Source: Microbacterium suwonense (GTDB lineage Bacteria > Actinomycetota > Actinomycetes > Actinomycetales > Microbacteriaceae). Taken from it: a DNA stretch of 64,000 bases. The stretch spans positions 1,178,001 to 1,242,000 of the forward strand of contig NZ_AP027728.1 of the NCBI RefSeq assembly GCF_030296555.1. The letters run 5' to 3'. The position numbers and the translations under genes are program-made. Positions 18,332-29,300 of the stretch are shown here, in pieces. The notes under the pieces were generated by a model, which was not told the origin of the DNA, made no database searches, and saw only the letters and a list, made by a program, of their open reading frames with translations. How positions within the stretch are numbered: position 1 is the stretch's first letter; every line of letters starts with the position of its first letter.

Positions 18332-19317
18332 TCACGAGCGGAACGCGTCCACCGTCTCGGTGAGACGCGCGAGGATCGCGTCGTCCGGCCGCCCTCCTGC
18401 CGCGCGCACCGCGAGCACCGCCGCCCCGACCGCCCCATCGCCGACCGGGCGCAGGTCCAGCGACTGCCCGGCACCCCCAGCCGTGCCAGGAAGGCGTCCC
18501 GCACGGGCCCGGTGCGAGAGAGTACGCTGCCGCCGACCACGAGCGGTCCAGGTCCCGTCAGCACTGCGCAGAGCGTGTCGGCAAGATGCTCGCCAGCCGC
18601 GGTGAGGATGCCGTGGGCCACGGCATCCGTCTCCTCGAACGCGTAGGGTGCGAGGCCTGCCAGCTCGATCGGAGGGAGGGAATAGAGCGCGCCCACCAGC
18701 TGCTCGAGCTCGCGCGGGCGTCCATCCACTCGAGCGTCCGTCCTGACGATGTCGCAATGCGCCAGGACGCGATCGGTCAGCGCGGTTCGCGGCCCCGTGC
18801 CGTCGAGATCCTGCACGGCCGCCCTGGCGATCTCCTGACCGATCCAGAAACCGCTCCCCCGGTCGCCGAGCAGCCAGCCCAGGCCATCCCCGGTCCTCTC
18901 GATGCGCCCGTCCTGCACGCGGATCACGCATGCGCCCGTCCCCGACACCAGCGCGTATCCGAACGTCGACGCCGCGCCACTGAAGTAGGTCGCGAGCAGA
19001 TCCGACTCGAACACCAGACGCCCCACGAAACCGTGCTCCACCAGCCGATCCAGCAGCCAGTCGACACCGCCGGAGGCTCGCATCCCCGCCATCGCCGGGA
19101 CGATCACCGAGACCTCGGCGAGAGTGCGGCCGGTCGCGGACAGGGCTGCGCGAACGGCATCCAGCACACCTTCCGCCGCCCGCTCCGGGCCCGCCGAGAT
19201 CGGATTGCCGCGCCCGCCGACGCCGTAGCCGAGGCACTGCCCGTGCATGTCGGTCAGCACCGCTCTGGTCGAGGTTCCGCCGGCGTCGATGCCCAGCAGC
19301 AGCGCTTCGTGACTCAT
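18332..19317 (-). CDS. BadF/BadG-family sugar kinase, probably N-acetylglucosamine kinase, one frameshift
   Basis: ASKHA-fold kinase of about 328 residues. The phosphate-1 loop LLGIDAGGTSTRAVLTD is at the start. Phosphate-2 and adenosine regions follow: YALVSGTGACVIRV (about 120), LGWLLGDRGSGFWIG (about 143) and PLVVGGSVLSRTGPVRDAF (about 268). These match the BcrAD_BadFG family that includes GlcNAc kinases of actinobacteria. One G is missing at the five-C run 18474-18478, near the C-terminus; with it the end reads AGQSLDLRPVGDGAVGAAVLAVRAAGG. It is divergent from the RpiR regulator and the NgcEFG-like transporter, so phosphorylation of the imported amino sugar is the likely job. Confidence 0.8.
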
Positions 19318-19405
19318 TTGTGATGTTGTCCTATTTGACGTTTTCGTCGCGTGAGAATAGTTTTCATCTCAACGGGAAAAACCCCCGACGGGGATTCAGG
19401 AGGCA

Positions 19406-20343
19406 ATGGTGCCACGGACCAAGGACTTCGGCAACGGAATGACGATCGCGCGCCGCATCGCGGCCGGTCGTCACACCATGCCGACGGCGATGAGCAAGAT
19501 CGCCGACGTCGTCACCGGGCATCCGGCGGCTCCCGTAGAGCTGACCATCACCGAGCTCGCCGAGCGTGCGGGCACCTCCCCGCCACCGTCACCCGCTTCT
19601 GCCGGGCGATCGGCTTCGACGGGTACACGCAGTTCCGTGTCGGCGTCGCCAGCGAGATCGGGCGTGGGGACGCGGACGAGAGCTGGCACGCCGACATCGG
19701 CGAGGAGTTCGGCGTGACCGATGCGCCGGGCAAGGTGCTGCAGACGCTCGTCGCACTGCACGTGGACAGCCTGGAGAGCACTGCCGCCCGCCTCGACCTG
19801 GACAGCGTCATGCAGGTGGCCAACTCCATCGCGGCCGCTCGTCACGTCGACATCTACGGCGTCGGCGGCAGCGGTGTCATCGCCCGGGAGTTCCAGGGGC
19901 GCCTCTACCGCATCGGGGTCAACGCGCACGCGTGGTCGGATGTGCACGAGGGGCTCACCAGCGCCGTGATGCAGAACTCCAGTTCCGTCGCGGTGGGCAT
20001 CTCCAGCACGGGTCGCACCGAGGAGACCGTGCAGATGGTGTCGCAGGCGGGTGCCTCCGGCGCCTTCACCGTGGCGATCACGCACGACGCGGACTCGTGG
20101 CTCGCCGGGCTCGCCGACGTCTCTCTGGCCACCGCCGAACCTTCGCACTACCTGCGCCCGGACGATCTGTCGGTGAAGCACTCTCAGCTGCTCGTGCTCG
20201 ATCTGCTGTACCTGCTGGTCGCCCAGCAGATGTTCGGCGAGGCTTCCACACGCCTGGCGGCCAGCGCGATGGCGGTCTCGGCGCACCGCCGGTCGCCGCG
20301 CGCCCCCAAGCCCGCCTCCATCGCCGCCGAGGAGACCCGATGA
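19406..20343 (+). CDS. RpiR/MurR-family transcriptional regulator, one frameshift
   Basis: About 312 residues: an N-terminal RpiR helix-turn-helix (about residues 25-95, AMSKIADVVTGHPAAPVELT and the recognition region TSPATVTRFCRAIGFDGY) and a C-terminal SIS phosphosugar-binding domain (VDIYGVGGSGVIAREFQGRL, VAVGISSTGRTEETVQM). The HTH is split; one added C at the run 19578-19581 joins AGTSP to ATVTRFC. ATG at 19406 has AGGAGG-like sequence (CAGGAGGCA) just upstream. It is the first gene of the transporter operon and probably senses a GlcNAc-phosphate. Confidence 0.87.
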
Positions 20344-21092
20344 CTGCGACAGCATCCGCACTGCTCCACGAGGCGACTGCCCGGCTCGACCGGCTCGCCG
20401 CCGGCGCCGAGGCCGGAGCACTCGATCCCGCCATCGCGCACATGGTCGACGCACTGGACCGCGGCGGCGTCATCCAGGCCTTCGGCACCGGACACTCCGA
20501 GGCGTTCGCGATGGAGATCGCCGGACGCGCCGGCGGGCTCATCCCCACCAACCGATTCGCCCTGCGCGACATCGTCCTGCACGGCGACCGGGCGGTCGAC
20601 GTGCTCACCGGCTCACTGGAGCGCGAGCCGTGGGTCGTCGACGAGCTGATGGCCACCGTCCCCGTGGGCGAGGCCGACGTGTTCCTGATCGCGTCGAACT
20701 CGGGCGTCAACGGCTCGATCGTCGGCACGGCGCTGTGGGCGCAGCAGCATGGTCACGCGGTGATCGCGGTCACCAGCCTGGAGCACACCACGCGCGTGCA
20801 GCCGAAGCACCCAAGTGGAAAGCGGCTCAGCGAGATCGCCGACGTCGTCATCGACAACCTCGCCCCCTACGGCGACGCGACCCTGGAGGTCGCGGACGGC
20901 ATCGCCGCCGGCGCGATCTCCTCGATCACCGCAGCGTTCATCGCGCAGCTGCTGACGCTCGGCGTCGCGCGCACGATCAGCGATCGCGGTGACACGCCCC
21001 CGATGTACATCTCCGCCAACATCCCCGGCGGCGATGAGCACAACTCCGTCCTTGAGGACCGCTACGCGGGCCGCATCCGACGGGGAGCTTGA
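20340..21092 (+). CDS. SIS-domain phosphosugar-binding protein
   Basis: 250-residue stand-alone SIS protein. The phosphosugar loop is GVIQAFGTGHSEAFAMEIAGRAGG (about residues 42-64) and a second one is DVFLIASNSGVNGSIVGTAL (about 115). C-terminal helices contain IAAGAISSITAAFIAQLL. This subgroup, often called sugar isomerase domain protein, accompanies chitobiose or GlcNAc transporters in actinobacteria. A 6-phospho-GlcNAc hydrolysis or isomerisation role is possible but not shown by motif. It overlaps the regulator stop by ATGA. Confidence 0.78.
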   Translation: MTATASALLHEATARLDRLAAGAEAGALDPAIAHMVDALDRGGVIQAFGTGHSEAFAMEIAGRAGGLIPTNRFALRDIVLHGDRAVDVLTGSLEREPWVVDELMATVPVGEADVFLIASNSGVNGSIVGTALWAQQHGHAVIAVTSLEHTTRVQPKHPSGKRLSEIADVVIDNLAPYGDATLEVADGIAAGAISSITAAFIAQLLTLGVARTISDRGDTPPMYISANIPGGDEHNSVLEDRYAGRIRRGA

Positions 21093-21108
21093 CTTCCGAG
21101 CTCATCCT

Positions 21109-21134
21109 GGGTCCCTGAGTTCGTCGAAGGGCCC
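21109..21134. repeat. REP-like intergenic palindrome
   Basis: GGGTCCCTGAG, then TTCGT, then CGAAGGGCCC. This resembles the dispersed intergenic element with core CCTGAG-N5-CGAAGGG seen in many high-GC bacteria. It lies between the SIS gene and the substrate-binding protein gene and might fold in the mRNA as an intra-operon stem. Confidence 0.5.
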
Positions 21135-21175
21135 GCAACCCAAACACCGATCACATCACAACGGAAGGTATGAAG

Positions 21176-22602
21176 ATGGAACTCAATGAAGCATCCATCA
21201 GCCGTCGCAACCTGCTGCGAGGTGCGGCGACGGCTGCACTGCTGCTGCCGTTCGGCGCCACCCTCGCCTCGTGCGCTGCACCCGGAGGCGGCAGCGGCGA
21301 CGGCGACAAGAAGCCGGCCGGCGACAAGACGACGGCCGACAACCCGTTCGGCGTCGCGGCGAACTCGAAGGTCGACGCCGTCATCTTCGACGGCGGCTAC
21401 GGCATCGACTACGTCGAGAACTCGGCGAAGATCATGGAGGGCAACAAGAACCTCGACGGCGTGACCGTCAAGGTCGCATCGTCCACCAAGATCGCCCAGG
21501 AGCTGCAGCCCCGGTTCGTCGGCGGCAACCCGCCGGACCTGATCGACAACTCGGGCGCCAACTCGATCGGGTGGAACACCATCCTCGACCAGCTCGAGGA
21601 GCTCGACGACGTGCTCGACTCGGACAGCCTGGAGGGCACCAAGATCAGCGACACGCTGTTCGGCGGGGTCAAGGCCCCGGGCACCTTCGACGGCAGGTTC
21701 GTGGCACTGAACTACGTCATGACGGTGTACGGCATCTGGTACTCCTCCAGCCTGTTCGAGGAGAACGGCTGGACCGTCCCGACCTCGTGGCAGGATCTGA
21801 AGGCTCTCGGCGCCGCCGCAAAGGAGAAGGGCAAGTACCTCTTCCTCTGGGGCAAGGAGGCGGCGACCTATTACAACACCATGGTCGTGGACTCCGCCGT
21901 CATCCAGGCCGGCGACGACTTCCGCATCCCGTTCGAGAATCTCGACCCGAAGGCCTGGTCGCACCCCGCGATCCAGAGCATCCTCGAGATCCTGCACGAT
22001 CTGATCGCCTCGGGCTATGTCAAGCCCGGCGGTGGCGGCACGCAGTTCACCCAGGCTCAGGCGCAGTGGAGCCTGGACCAGGATGCGCTGCTGTACCCCT
22101 CGGGCTCGTGGATCGAGAACGAGATGAAGAAGACCACCGCCGACAACTTCAAGATGAAGGGCTTCGCGGAGCTTCCCTCGACGGCAACCAGACCACACCG
22201 AAGGGCACCATGCGCGCCGAGGCCGGCGAGCCGTTCATCGTCCCCAAGAAGGCGAAGAACCCGGCCGGCGGCAAGGAGCTGCTGCGCACGATGCTCTCGC
22301 AGGAGTCGGCAACCGCGTTCGCCAAGAACAAGCTGGCGCCGACGATCGTCAAGGGCACGGTTCCCGCCGACGGCTTCGGCTCCACGGCGCTGGTTTCGCA
22401 GTCCGAGATGCTGGAGGCCGCTGGTGAGAACGTCTTCACCATCAAGTCGACCAACCTGTACGGAATGAACTCCGATCAGCTGCCGATCTGGAACTCGTTC
22501 CTGGACGGCAAGATGACGGTCGCTGAGATCACCAAGCAGCTCCAGGCCATCGTCGACAAGGTCCGCGAGGACAGCTCCATCAAGAAGATCGAGATCAAGT
22601 GA
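21176..22602 (+). CDS. NgcE-like amino-sugar ABC transporter substrate-binding lipoprotein, one frameshift
   Basis: About 475 residues. The signal peptide has a twin-arginine SRRNLLRG and lipobox LASC, so it is probably a Tat-exported lipoprotein. The mature start, with DNPFGVAANSKVDAVIFDGG and later QPRFVGGNPPDLIDNSGA, closely parallels Streptomyces NgcE, the N-acetylglucosamine/chitobiose binding protein. GEPFIVPKKAKN lies near the C-terminus. The two parts meet at about 22175-22177, where one C is missing. GGAAGG at 21163-21168 is 7 bases from ATG 21176 but only 1 base from ATG 21170, so I chose 21176. Followed by two permease genes, with no ATPase in the cluster; like other CUT1 systems it probably borrows an MsiK-type ATPase. 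Confidence 0.87.
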
Positions 22603-23621
22603 GCTACTCCACCGTCAGCGGTGGACCGGGGTTGGAGACGGCCGCGGTCACCGCAGCTGGGGCGGGTCGGCGCAAGCCGGCCCGCTTCGGGCGGCGCCAG
22701 CTGACTTTCGACTACGTCTCGTTCCTGCTGGTGTTCCTGGGCCTGCCTCTGGCGATCTTCCTGATCTTCGTGATCTCGCCGTTCCTGCAGGCCCTGTACT
22801 ACGGCATGACCAACTGGACCGGCTTCTCGGACACGATGGACTTCGTCGGCATCGCCAACTTCGTCCATCTGTTCAATGACCCGACCTTCTTGCGCGCGAT
22901 GCTCAACAACGTCGTGCTGGCCATCTTCGTCCCGCTGATCACGATCGTGATCGCGATGATCTTCGCCAGCATGATCACCGTCGGCGGACCGAGCCAGGGC
23001 CAGGTGCGCGGGCTGAAGGGCTCGAGCTTCTACCGCGTCATCTCATTCTTCCCGTACGTGATCCCCGCGATCGTGATCGCGATCCTGTGGAACATGATCT
23101 ACACACCCAACGGCCTGCTCAACGGCATCCTGGGCGTGTTCGGCATCGACACGAACCAGTTCGCCTGGCTGGGAGACGAGCGCACCGCCATGGGCGCGAC
23201 GATCTTCGTGATCGTGTGGAGCATGGTCGGCTTCTACATGATCCTGTTCATCGCCGCCATCAAGGGGATCCCCGCCGAGACCCTCGAGGCCGCCCGCATC
23301 GACGGAGCCGGCCGCTTCCGCACCGTCATATCGATCCTGCTGCCGCAGATCCGTGACAACGTGCAGACCGCCTACATCTACCTCGGCATCATGGCATTGG
23401 ACGCGTTCGTCTACATGATCGGCCTGAACTCCACCGGCGGCCCGGGCAACAGCACGCTGGTGATGAGCCAGTACCTGTTCCGCACGGCCTTCGAGAAGGG
23501 CCAGTTCGGGCTGGCCACCGCGATGGGCGTGGTCCTCGCCGTCGTCACACTGCTGTTCGCCGCGCTGGTCATCGGCGTGTTCCGCCTGATCGGCGGCAAG
23601 GATGAAGGAGGACGCGCATGA
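22599..23621 (+). CDS. NgcF-like carbohydrate ABC transporter permease
   Basis: 340-residue CUT1 permease (MalF type) with six core helices after an N-terminal cytoplasmic stretch; the first helix is about residues 42-66 and the periplasmic loop holds YYGMTNWTGFS. The EAA loop that contacts the ATPase is ETLEAARIDGAGRFRTVISI (about residues 220-240). The GTG start at 22599 overlaps the stop of the binding-protein gene (GTGA). The partner permease follows with another overlap. Confidence 0.9.
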   Translation: MSYSTVSGGPGLETAAVTAAGAGRRKPARFGRRQLTFDYVSFLLVFLGLPLAIFLIFVISPFLQALYYGMTNWTGFSDTMDFVGIANFVHLFNDPTFLRAMLNNVVLAIFVPLITIVIAMIFASMITVGGPSQGQVRGLKGSSFYRVISFFPYVIPAIVIAILWNMIYTPNGLLNGILGVFGIDTNQFAWLGDERTAMGATIFVIVWSMVGFYMILFIAAIKGIPAETLEAARIDGAGRFRTVISILLPQIRDNVQTAYIYLGIMALDAFVYMIGLNSTGGPGNSTLVMSQYLFRTAFEKGQFGLATAMGVVLAVVTLLFAALVIGVFRLIGGKDEGGRA

Positions 23622-24525
23622 GCACCGAGACGCGCGCCGCGATCACCATCGATCGCGGGCAGAAGCCCCAGCGTCCGACACGCGCCGTCAAGTCCACCAC
23701 GGGCGACAAGGCGGTCAGCGGCGTCTCCCATGCGGTGATGGGGATCTGGTCGCTGGTCGTGATCCTGCCGATGCTGTGGACACTGATCGGCTCGTTCAAG
23801 ACGACCAGGAGATCTTCGCCTCGCCGTTCGGCCTGCCCGCGGAGTGGAACTTCGACAACTACATCAGCGCCTGGGTGGACAACGCCTTCGGCCGGATGTT
23901 CCTGAACACCGTGATCGTCGTGGGCGTATCGCTCGTGCTGGTGATGGTGCTCGGGGCGATGTGCGCCTATGTGCTGGCCCGATTCTCCGTTCCCGGCGGC
24001 AAGGTGATCTACTACCTGATGCTCGCAGGACTCACCTTCCCGGTGTTCCTCGCCATCGTGCCCCTGTTCTTCATCCTGCAGAACATGGGGCTGCTGAACA
24101 CCCTGCCGGGTCTGATCATCACCTACGTCGCGTTCGCGCTGCCGTTCACGGTGTTCTTCCTGTTCTCGTTCTTCAAGTCGCTGCCGTACGAGATCCAGGA
24201 GGCCGCCTACGTGGATGGCGCCAGCGAGTGGCGCACCTTCTTCCAGGTGATGCTGCCGATGGCCAAGCCCGGCATGGCGGCAGTGGCGATCATGAACTTC
24301 CTGGGCCTGTGGAACCAGTTCCTGCTGCCGATCTCGCTGAACACCGACAAGGACAACTACGTGCTGTCCCAGGGCATGGCCTCGTACGCCTCCTCAGCGG
24401 GCTATGCACTGGACTTCGGCCAGATGTTCGCCGCCGTGATGATCACGATCATCCCGGTGCTGATCGTCTACATCCTGTTCCAGCGTCAGCTGCAGGGGTC
24501 GGTCTCTCAGGGCACTTCGAAGTAG
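23618..24525 (+). CDS. NgcG-like carbohydrate ABC transporter permease, one frameshift
   Basis: About 302-residue MalG-type permease. The first helix (GIWSLVVILPMLWTLIGSF, about residues 42-60) ends in FKT, and the rest is in another frame: one added G near 23813 gives FKTDQEIFASPFGLPAEWNF. Helices follow at about 97-120, 130-150, 160-180 and 268-290. The EAA loop is EIQEAAYVDGASEWRTFFQV. Its ATG overlaps the ngcF-like stop. A strong hairpin lies 16 bases after the stop. Confidence 0.9.
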
Positions 24526-24540
24526 CATCCGCTTGCCCGC

Positions 24541-24581
24541 CCACGCGCCCCTCCCGGCCCCGGCCGAGGAGGGGTGCGTGG
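24541..24581 (+). terminator. Rho-independent-like hairpin after the transporter operon
   Basis: A 14-pair stem, CCACGCGCCCCTCC against GGAGGGGTGCGTGG with one G-U pair, around a 13-base loop. There is no U-tract, as is common in high-GC actinobacteria. It starts 16 bases after the last transporter stop. Confidence 0.7.
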
Positions 24582-24642
24582 CGTTGAGCCTCGTGCCGAT
24601 GGGCGAATTCGCATCCGCTCCGACATGACCTACTCTCGTCCC

Positions 24643-25436
24643 ATGACCCTGCGTGCGCTCCCCGGCTCCGCCGCATGGCGCTCGTGATCGTGGGCGCGGC
24701 TGCGGTCGCGCTCACCGTGGCCCTCGGCGTCTCCCGGCCCTGGATGCCACCGGCCGAGACCGCCCCTGTCGCCGCCGCGCAGAATGATATCTCCCCCGCT
24801 CCGCTGACGCTGCCCGAGCATCCGAGAGTGCTGGTCTTCGGCGATTCGTGGACGTACGGCTCGGCGGCCACGCCGCGAACTGAGGGATATGCATACCTTC
24901 TCGCCGACCTTCTCGACGGCGAGACCGTCGTGGACGGAGTGCGGGGCAGCGGCTACCAGAAGCCCGGCATCGACGGCCCCGACTACGGCACGCGGATCCG
25001 CAGTCTGGACGCCGCGATCGCTCCCGACCTGATCATCGTCCAGGGCTCCATCAACGACCGGCGGGAGGACGCAGCGCCATTCCCCGCGGCGGTGGACACC
25101 GCCTGGGACGCGCTGACGTCGACCTTCCCCGATGTGCCGATCGTCGTGCTCGGACCGGCGCCGCACGAGCTGCCGGTCGGGGCCGGCACCGCGCGGATCG
25201 ATCGCGACCTGGCGCGTCTGGCCGCCGAGCGCCTGTGGTGGTACATCTCCCCCGTGCAGGATCGCTGGATCACCGCGGCGAACTACCTCGATGTGATCGA
25301 TGTGGACGCCGGGCGCAAGCATCCATCCAACGCCGGCCACGAATACCTCGCCGAGAAGGTCTATCAGGCCCTGGAGGGGTTCATGTCCGCACCGGTCACC
25401 GCGGCGGACGGGACGGCGCAGCAGCCGGCGAAGTAG
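24643..25436 (+). CDS. SGNH/GDSL-family hydrolase with N-terminal anchor, probable frameshift at the start
   Basis: Secreted or membrane-anchored esterase-type hydrolase. Catalytic Ser block RVLVFGDSWTYGSA, block III oxyanion Asn in VQGSINDRRED, and the His block HPSNAGHEYLAEKVYQ. A hydrophobic segment (MALVIVGAAAVALTVALGV) precedes a Pro/Ala linker. An ATG at 24675 gives a clean 253-residue protein but has no ribosome site. ATG at 24643, 6 bases after a TACTCT box, gives MTLRALP and joins the same frame if one C or G is added near 24660-24663, yielding about 264 residues. I prefer the longer, leaderless version. The last 40 bases overlap the convergent DUF488 gene. Confidence 0.75.
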
Positions 25437-25974
25437 CATCCGCCGCTGGGTACTCGACGTTTCCTGCGGCGACCACCGCACCCGGGGTGAGTTCTGCGGG
25501 GACGACTCGACCGTCGGGCATCAGATGCCCGACATCCACGCCGTGCGCGATCAGATGGTCGGCGATGAGGCGCCGGTGGCAGCGCCACCAGACCGCCTCG
25601 GAGCACATCACTGCGGGCGGATGCCGTGGATCGGCCTGTGCGATCAGCTGCTCCAGACCGCGCGCGAACTCCGCCCCCATCGCGTAGTCGGCGTAGTTGT
25701 GGAAGCTGCGGTTGCGCCAGAGCGCGTTGACCTCGTCTGGCACATCGTGCTGCGCCGGCCGGCGTCCGGTCAGCTCCGGGACGTGCTGATAGCGGATGCC
25801 GGCCTCCGCCAGGCTGGAGGAGAGGTCGTCCTGATCGAACCAGGGACACCGCCGGGAGCCGGGCAGCCGCCGGACGTCGATGATCGTGCCGACGCCCGCG
25901 CCGCGCAGCAGCGCGAGGAAACCATCGAGCGGATGCGTGGAATGCCCGATCGTGAGGATGGCGGGCTCAGTCAT
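25396..25974 (-). CDS. DUF488-family protein
   Basis: 192 residues. The family start ILTIGHSTHPLDGFLALLRGAG is followed by IIDVRRLPGSRRCPWFDQDDL. The conserved cysteine and tryptophans are in VMCSEAVWWRCHRRLIADHL (about residues 125-144), the most conserved stretch of the family. The family is uncharacterised but related to the YeaO-like proteins. It starts within the last codons of the DUF2945 gene (8-base overlap), so the two are cotranscribed. Confidence 0.85.
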   Translation of the reverse strand: MTEPAILTIGHSTHPLDGFLALLRGAGVGTIIDVRRLPGSRRCPWFDQDDLSSSLAEAGIRYQHVPELTGRRPAQHDVPDEVNALWRNRSFHNYADYAMGAEFARGLEQLIAQADPRHPPAVMCSEAVWWRCHRRLIADHLIAHGVDVGHLMPDGRVVPAELTPGAVVAAGNVEYPAADATSPAAAPSRPPR

Positions 25975-26182
25975 CGATGCGCGTGAGCGCGCTGCCCTTG
26001 TGCGCCGCGACGTGTTCGGTCTTGTCGCTCTTGATCTCGTACTGCGGATCGTCGTCGCTGGCCCGGTGGGTGTGGCCCTTGTAGTCGAAGTCGGAGGTGT
26101 GCACCTTCGTGATGCGACCGCTCACATGCCCGGCCTCGGAGTTCCACGTGACGTGGTCTCCGACCGTGAACCGCTGAGACAT
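25967..26182 (-). CDS. DUF2945 (hypervirulence-associated TUDOR-like) small protein
   Basis: 71 residues, the full size of this one-domain family: FTVGDHVTWNSEAGHVSGRI forms the first strands of a small SH3/TUDOR-like barrel, followed by HRASDDDPQYEIKSDKTEHVAAHKGSALTRI. Function unknown. AAGGAGCG-type ribosome site (GGAGAAGGAGCGC) lies just upstream of the ATG at 26182. Confidence 0.82.
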   Translation of the reverse strand: MSQRFTVGDHVTWNSEAGHVSGRITKVHTSDFDYKGHTHRASDDDPQYEIKSDKTEHVAAHKGSALTRIDD

Positions 26183-26321
26183 GCTGCGCTCCTTCTCCGC
26201 CTCCGACTGCGACGTCTCCGGTATTCTCCCTCTGCGCGCGGTGCACCACCAGCCCCCAGGGGGCGGTGCGTCGACATGCGCGCCGGCGGCATGTGGGCGG
26301 GTTGGTAGCCTTGAGCCGCAT

Positions 26322-29300
26322 ATGAGCAATCAGTCGGATACGGTGAAGCTCCTGCTGCTCGGTTCTGTGCAGGCCTACGTGGGAACGCGGCAGGTGGCCC
26401 TGCGAGGCCGCGCGGCGAGAATCGCCCTGGCACGGCTGGCACTGGCAGGGGGACGTCCGGTGCCGGTGTCCGCACTGATCGATGATCTCTGGCAGGAGAA
26501 GCACCCGCGAGACGCCGTCCATGCCCTGCAGGCGCACATGCATCGCCTGCGTGCGCTTCTTCCCCTGCACATCGAGTTCGTGAACGACGGGTATCGGATC
26601 GTGGGCGGCGCTGCCGAACTCGACGCGAAGCTGTTCGGCGAGCTGTCCGAACGCGGCCGCTCCCACCTCGCGGCGGCCAGGCCGGAGCAGGCGGCATCCG
26701 ACCTCGAGCAAGCCCTCGGCCTGTGGCGGGGACCCGCGCTCGGCGAGATCGATGATGTGCCGGGCTTGAGGCCCTTCGCCGTCCAGCTCACCGAGATGCA
26801 GAAGGCCGCGATCACCGACCACGGCGAGGCGCTGCTGCAATGCGGCAGAGGCGAGTCGCTGATCACCGGACTGCGCGCCTCGCTCGCCCTCGATCCACTG
26901 CAGGAGACGGCCTGGCATCAGCTCATGCGGGCGCTGTGGCACACCGGGCGGGAATCAGAGGCGCTCAACGCCTATGCCAACGCCCGGGAGTCATTCCTCG
27001 ACGTGCTCGGCGCGGAGCCTGGCACGCGTCTGGCCGAGCTGCACGCCGCGATGCTGTCCGGCGCGCCGGACGAGACGCCACCGGCCGTCCGGGCCGCGAG
27101 TGCCGGGCCCGCGTCGGCGCCCATCGCCGACGGCCCGGTGCTCGACGGCCCGGTGCTCGACGGCCCGGGGCTGGTCGGCCGGCGGGAGGAGCTCGCGTCG
27201 ATGGAGCTCGCCTTGAGGCGCAGCCGCGAAGGCACGCAGTTCGTGACAGTGAGTGGCGAACCCGGAATCGGGAAGACCCGACTTGCCGAGGAGCTGAGAC
27301 GACGGGCGACGGCGTCGGGAGCGATCGTCCTCAATGGGGGCTGCGATCCCTCGGTACCGGTCGCACATCTTCCTTTCGCCCAGATGCTGCGGGACTACGT
27401 GCACTCAGACCAGGACGACGACCCCGAGCTGCGACGCCGCGCACCGGAGCTGGCCAATGTGCTGCCCATGCTCTCCGGGAGACTCGGCGACGACCCCGTC
27501 CCGCCTGCCGACGGTGCACGCGAAGTCGACCCCTACTCGACGATGGACGCGATCACGGCATGGCTGGCGCACCTCGCCGCACGCCGGCCGCTCGTGCTGA
27601 TCATCGACGACCTGCAGTGGGCTGATCCGCAGACCCTGCTGACCCTGCGACATCTGCTGCACAGCCCGCGCCGGGTGAAAGCACTGGTGGTGCTGTGTCT
27701 GCGCGATATCCGGCTGCCGGTCGATGAGGATTCGCCTGTGAGCGAGTTCCTGCGGCAATCCGACCGGGTGACGCACATTCCGCTCACCCGATTCACCGAC
27801 GACGAGACGGCGGAGCTCACCGCTGCCGAGCGAGAGCTCTTCCCGACCGCGGCCGTGCCGCACTGGCTCGACGAGTACGTGCTCAGCGCCGCCGGCGGGA
27901 ACCCGCTGTTCATCGTGGAGCTGACCCGCCAGCTGCTCATCGGCGAGGTCGACGACGCGGGCGGGATCCCCCTCTCCCCACGGGGATCACAGCGGTCATC
28001 CAGAGCAGGATCGAACACCTGTCGCCGGAGACGCTCGCCATCCTTCAGCACGCCGCCGTGATCGGACCGAGCTTCGAACTGGCATCCGTCGCGGCACTGT
28101 GCGATCTGAGCCCCGCACAGACTGAGGCGGATCTGCAGGCTGCGCAGGACGGCCGACTGATCGAGACGACACCGACGGACGCCTATCGCTTCTGGTTCAG
28201 CCACGATGTCGTGCGCACCGTGCTGTACGAGTCGCTCCCGGTGGTCGAGCGCGCGCGGCTACATCGCCATGTCGCCGAATCGATTGCGGCGGAGAACACG
28301 GATGATGTGCTGAAGAAGCACGAATCCCTCGCACATCACTACCGGCATTCCGACCTGGCCGATGCGGCGATCCGAACCGCCGAGCACCTGCTCCTCGCCG
28401 GTCGGGAGGCGGCAGCACGAGGTGCGCTCGCAGCAGCTCGGGATCAGTTGGCGGAAGCGCTGACGCTGCTGGGGCCGGACCAGGAGGACCCACTGCGCTG
28501 CGATGTGCTGACCGCGCTCGGGCAAACGCAGCTCCGCTCGGCCCGACCCGAATACCGGGAGACGCTGCTGGAGGCGTCACGCCTCGCCATCTCCCTCGGG
28601 GACTCGGCGCGTCTGACTCGTGCGGTGATCGCCAACAATCGCGGTTGGTGGTCCAATACCATCGCTGTGGACCACGAGCGCGTCGCTCATATCGAAGCCG
28701 CGCTGGCGCAATGCCCGGAGCAGGACGAAGCCGCACGTGCGCAGCTGCTCATCGCCTGGGCACTGGAGAATACGCGCGACACGGCTGCGCGGCCCTCGGT
28801 TCTCGAAGCCGCCGAGCGGGCGCTGGAACTGGCGGAGCGCACCGGTGACGACCACGTGCTCGGCTCCGTGCTCTCGCACCGTTACGCCGTGCTGTATGCC
28901 TCGTTCGGCTCACCGACCGAGTGCCTGCGGGTCAACGAGCGCCTCCTGGCACTCTCCAACAAGCACGGCAGTCCCAAGATGCGCCTGTCTGCGGCGCTGG
29001 GGCTGGCACAGTCCAGCATGCGCCTCGGCGAGTTCTCTCTCGCCGATCGCTATCTCCACGAGGCCGCGCAGCTGGCCGAGACGCTCGACGATGCGAATCG
29101 GATGTGGCTCGTGCGCGGCTGGCAGGCGATGCGCGAGATCACACGCGGGCGGTTCGACAGAGGCGAAGCGCTCATGACCGAGACCTTCCAGTTGGGCGAC
29201 CGCACGGGTCAGGCGGATGCGCTCACCTGGTTCGCAGGCCAGCTCTTCACCGTGAGGATGCTGCAGGGAAGGCTGAACGAGATCATCGCGCACGTTCGCG

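Noticed and set aside
16427..18646. 739-codon open frame opposite argS
   Set aside because: Shadow of argS; spans into two other genes and has no recognisable domain.
19318..19405. RpiR operator in the kinase-regulator gap
   Set aside because: Only a weak dyad (TGAGA ... TCTCA, 5-base arms) is visible; too little to call.
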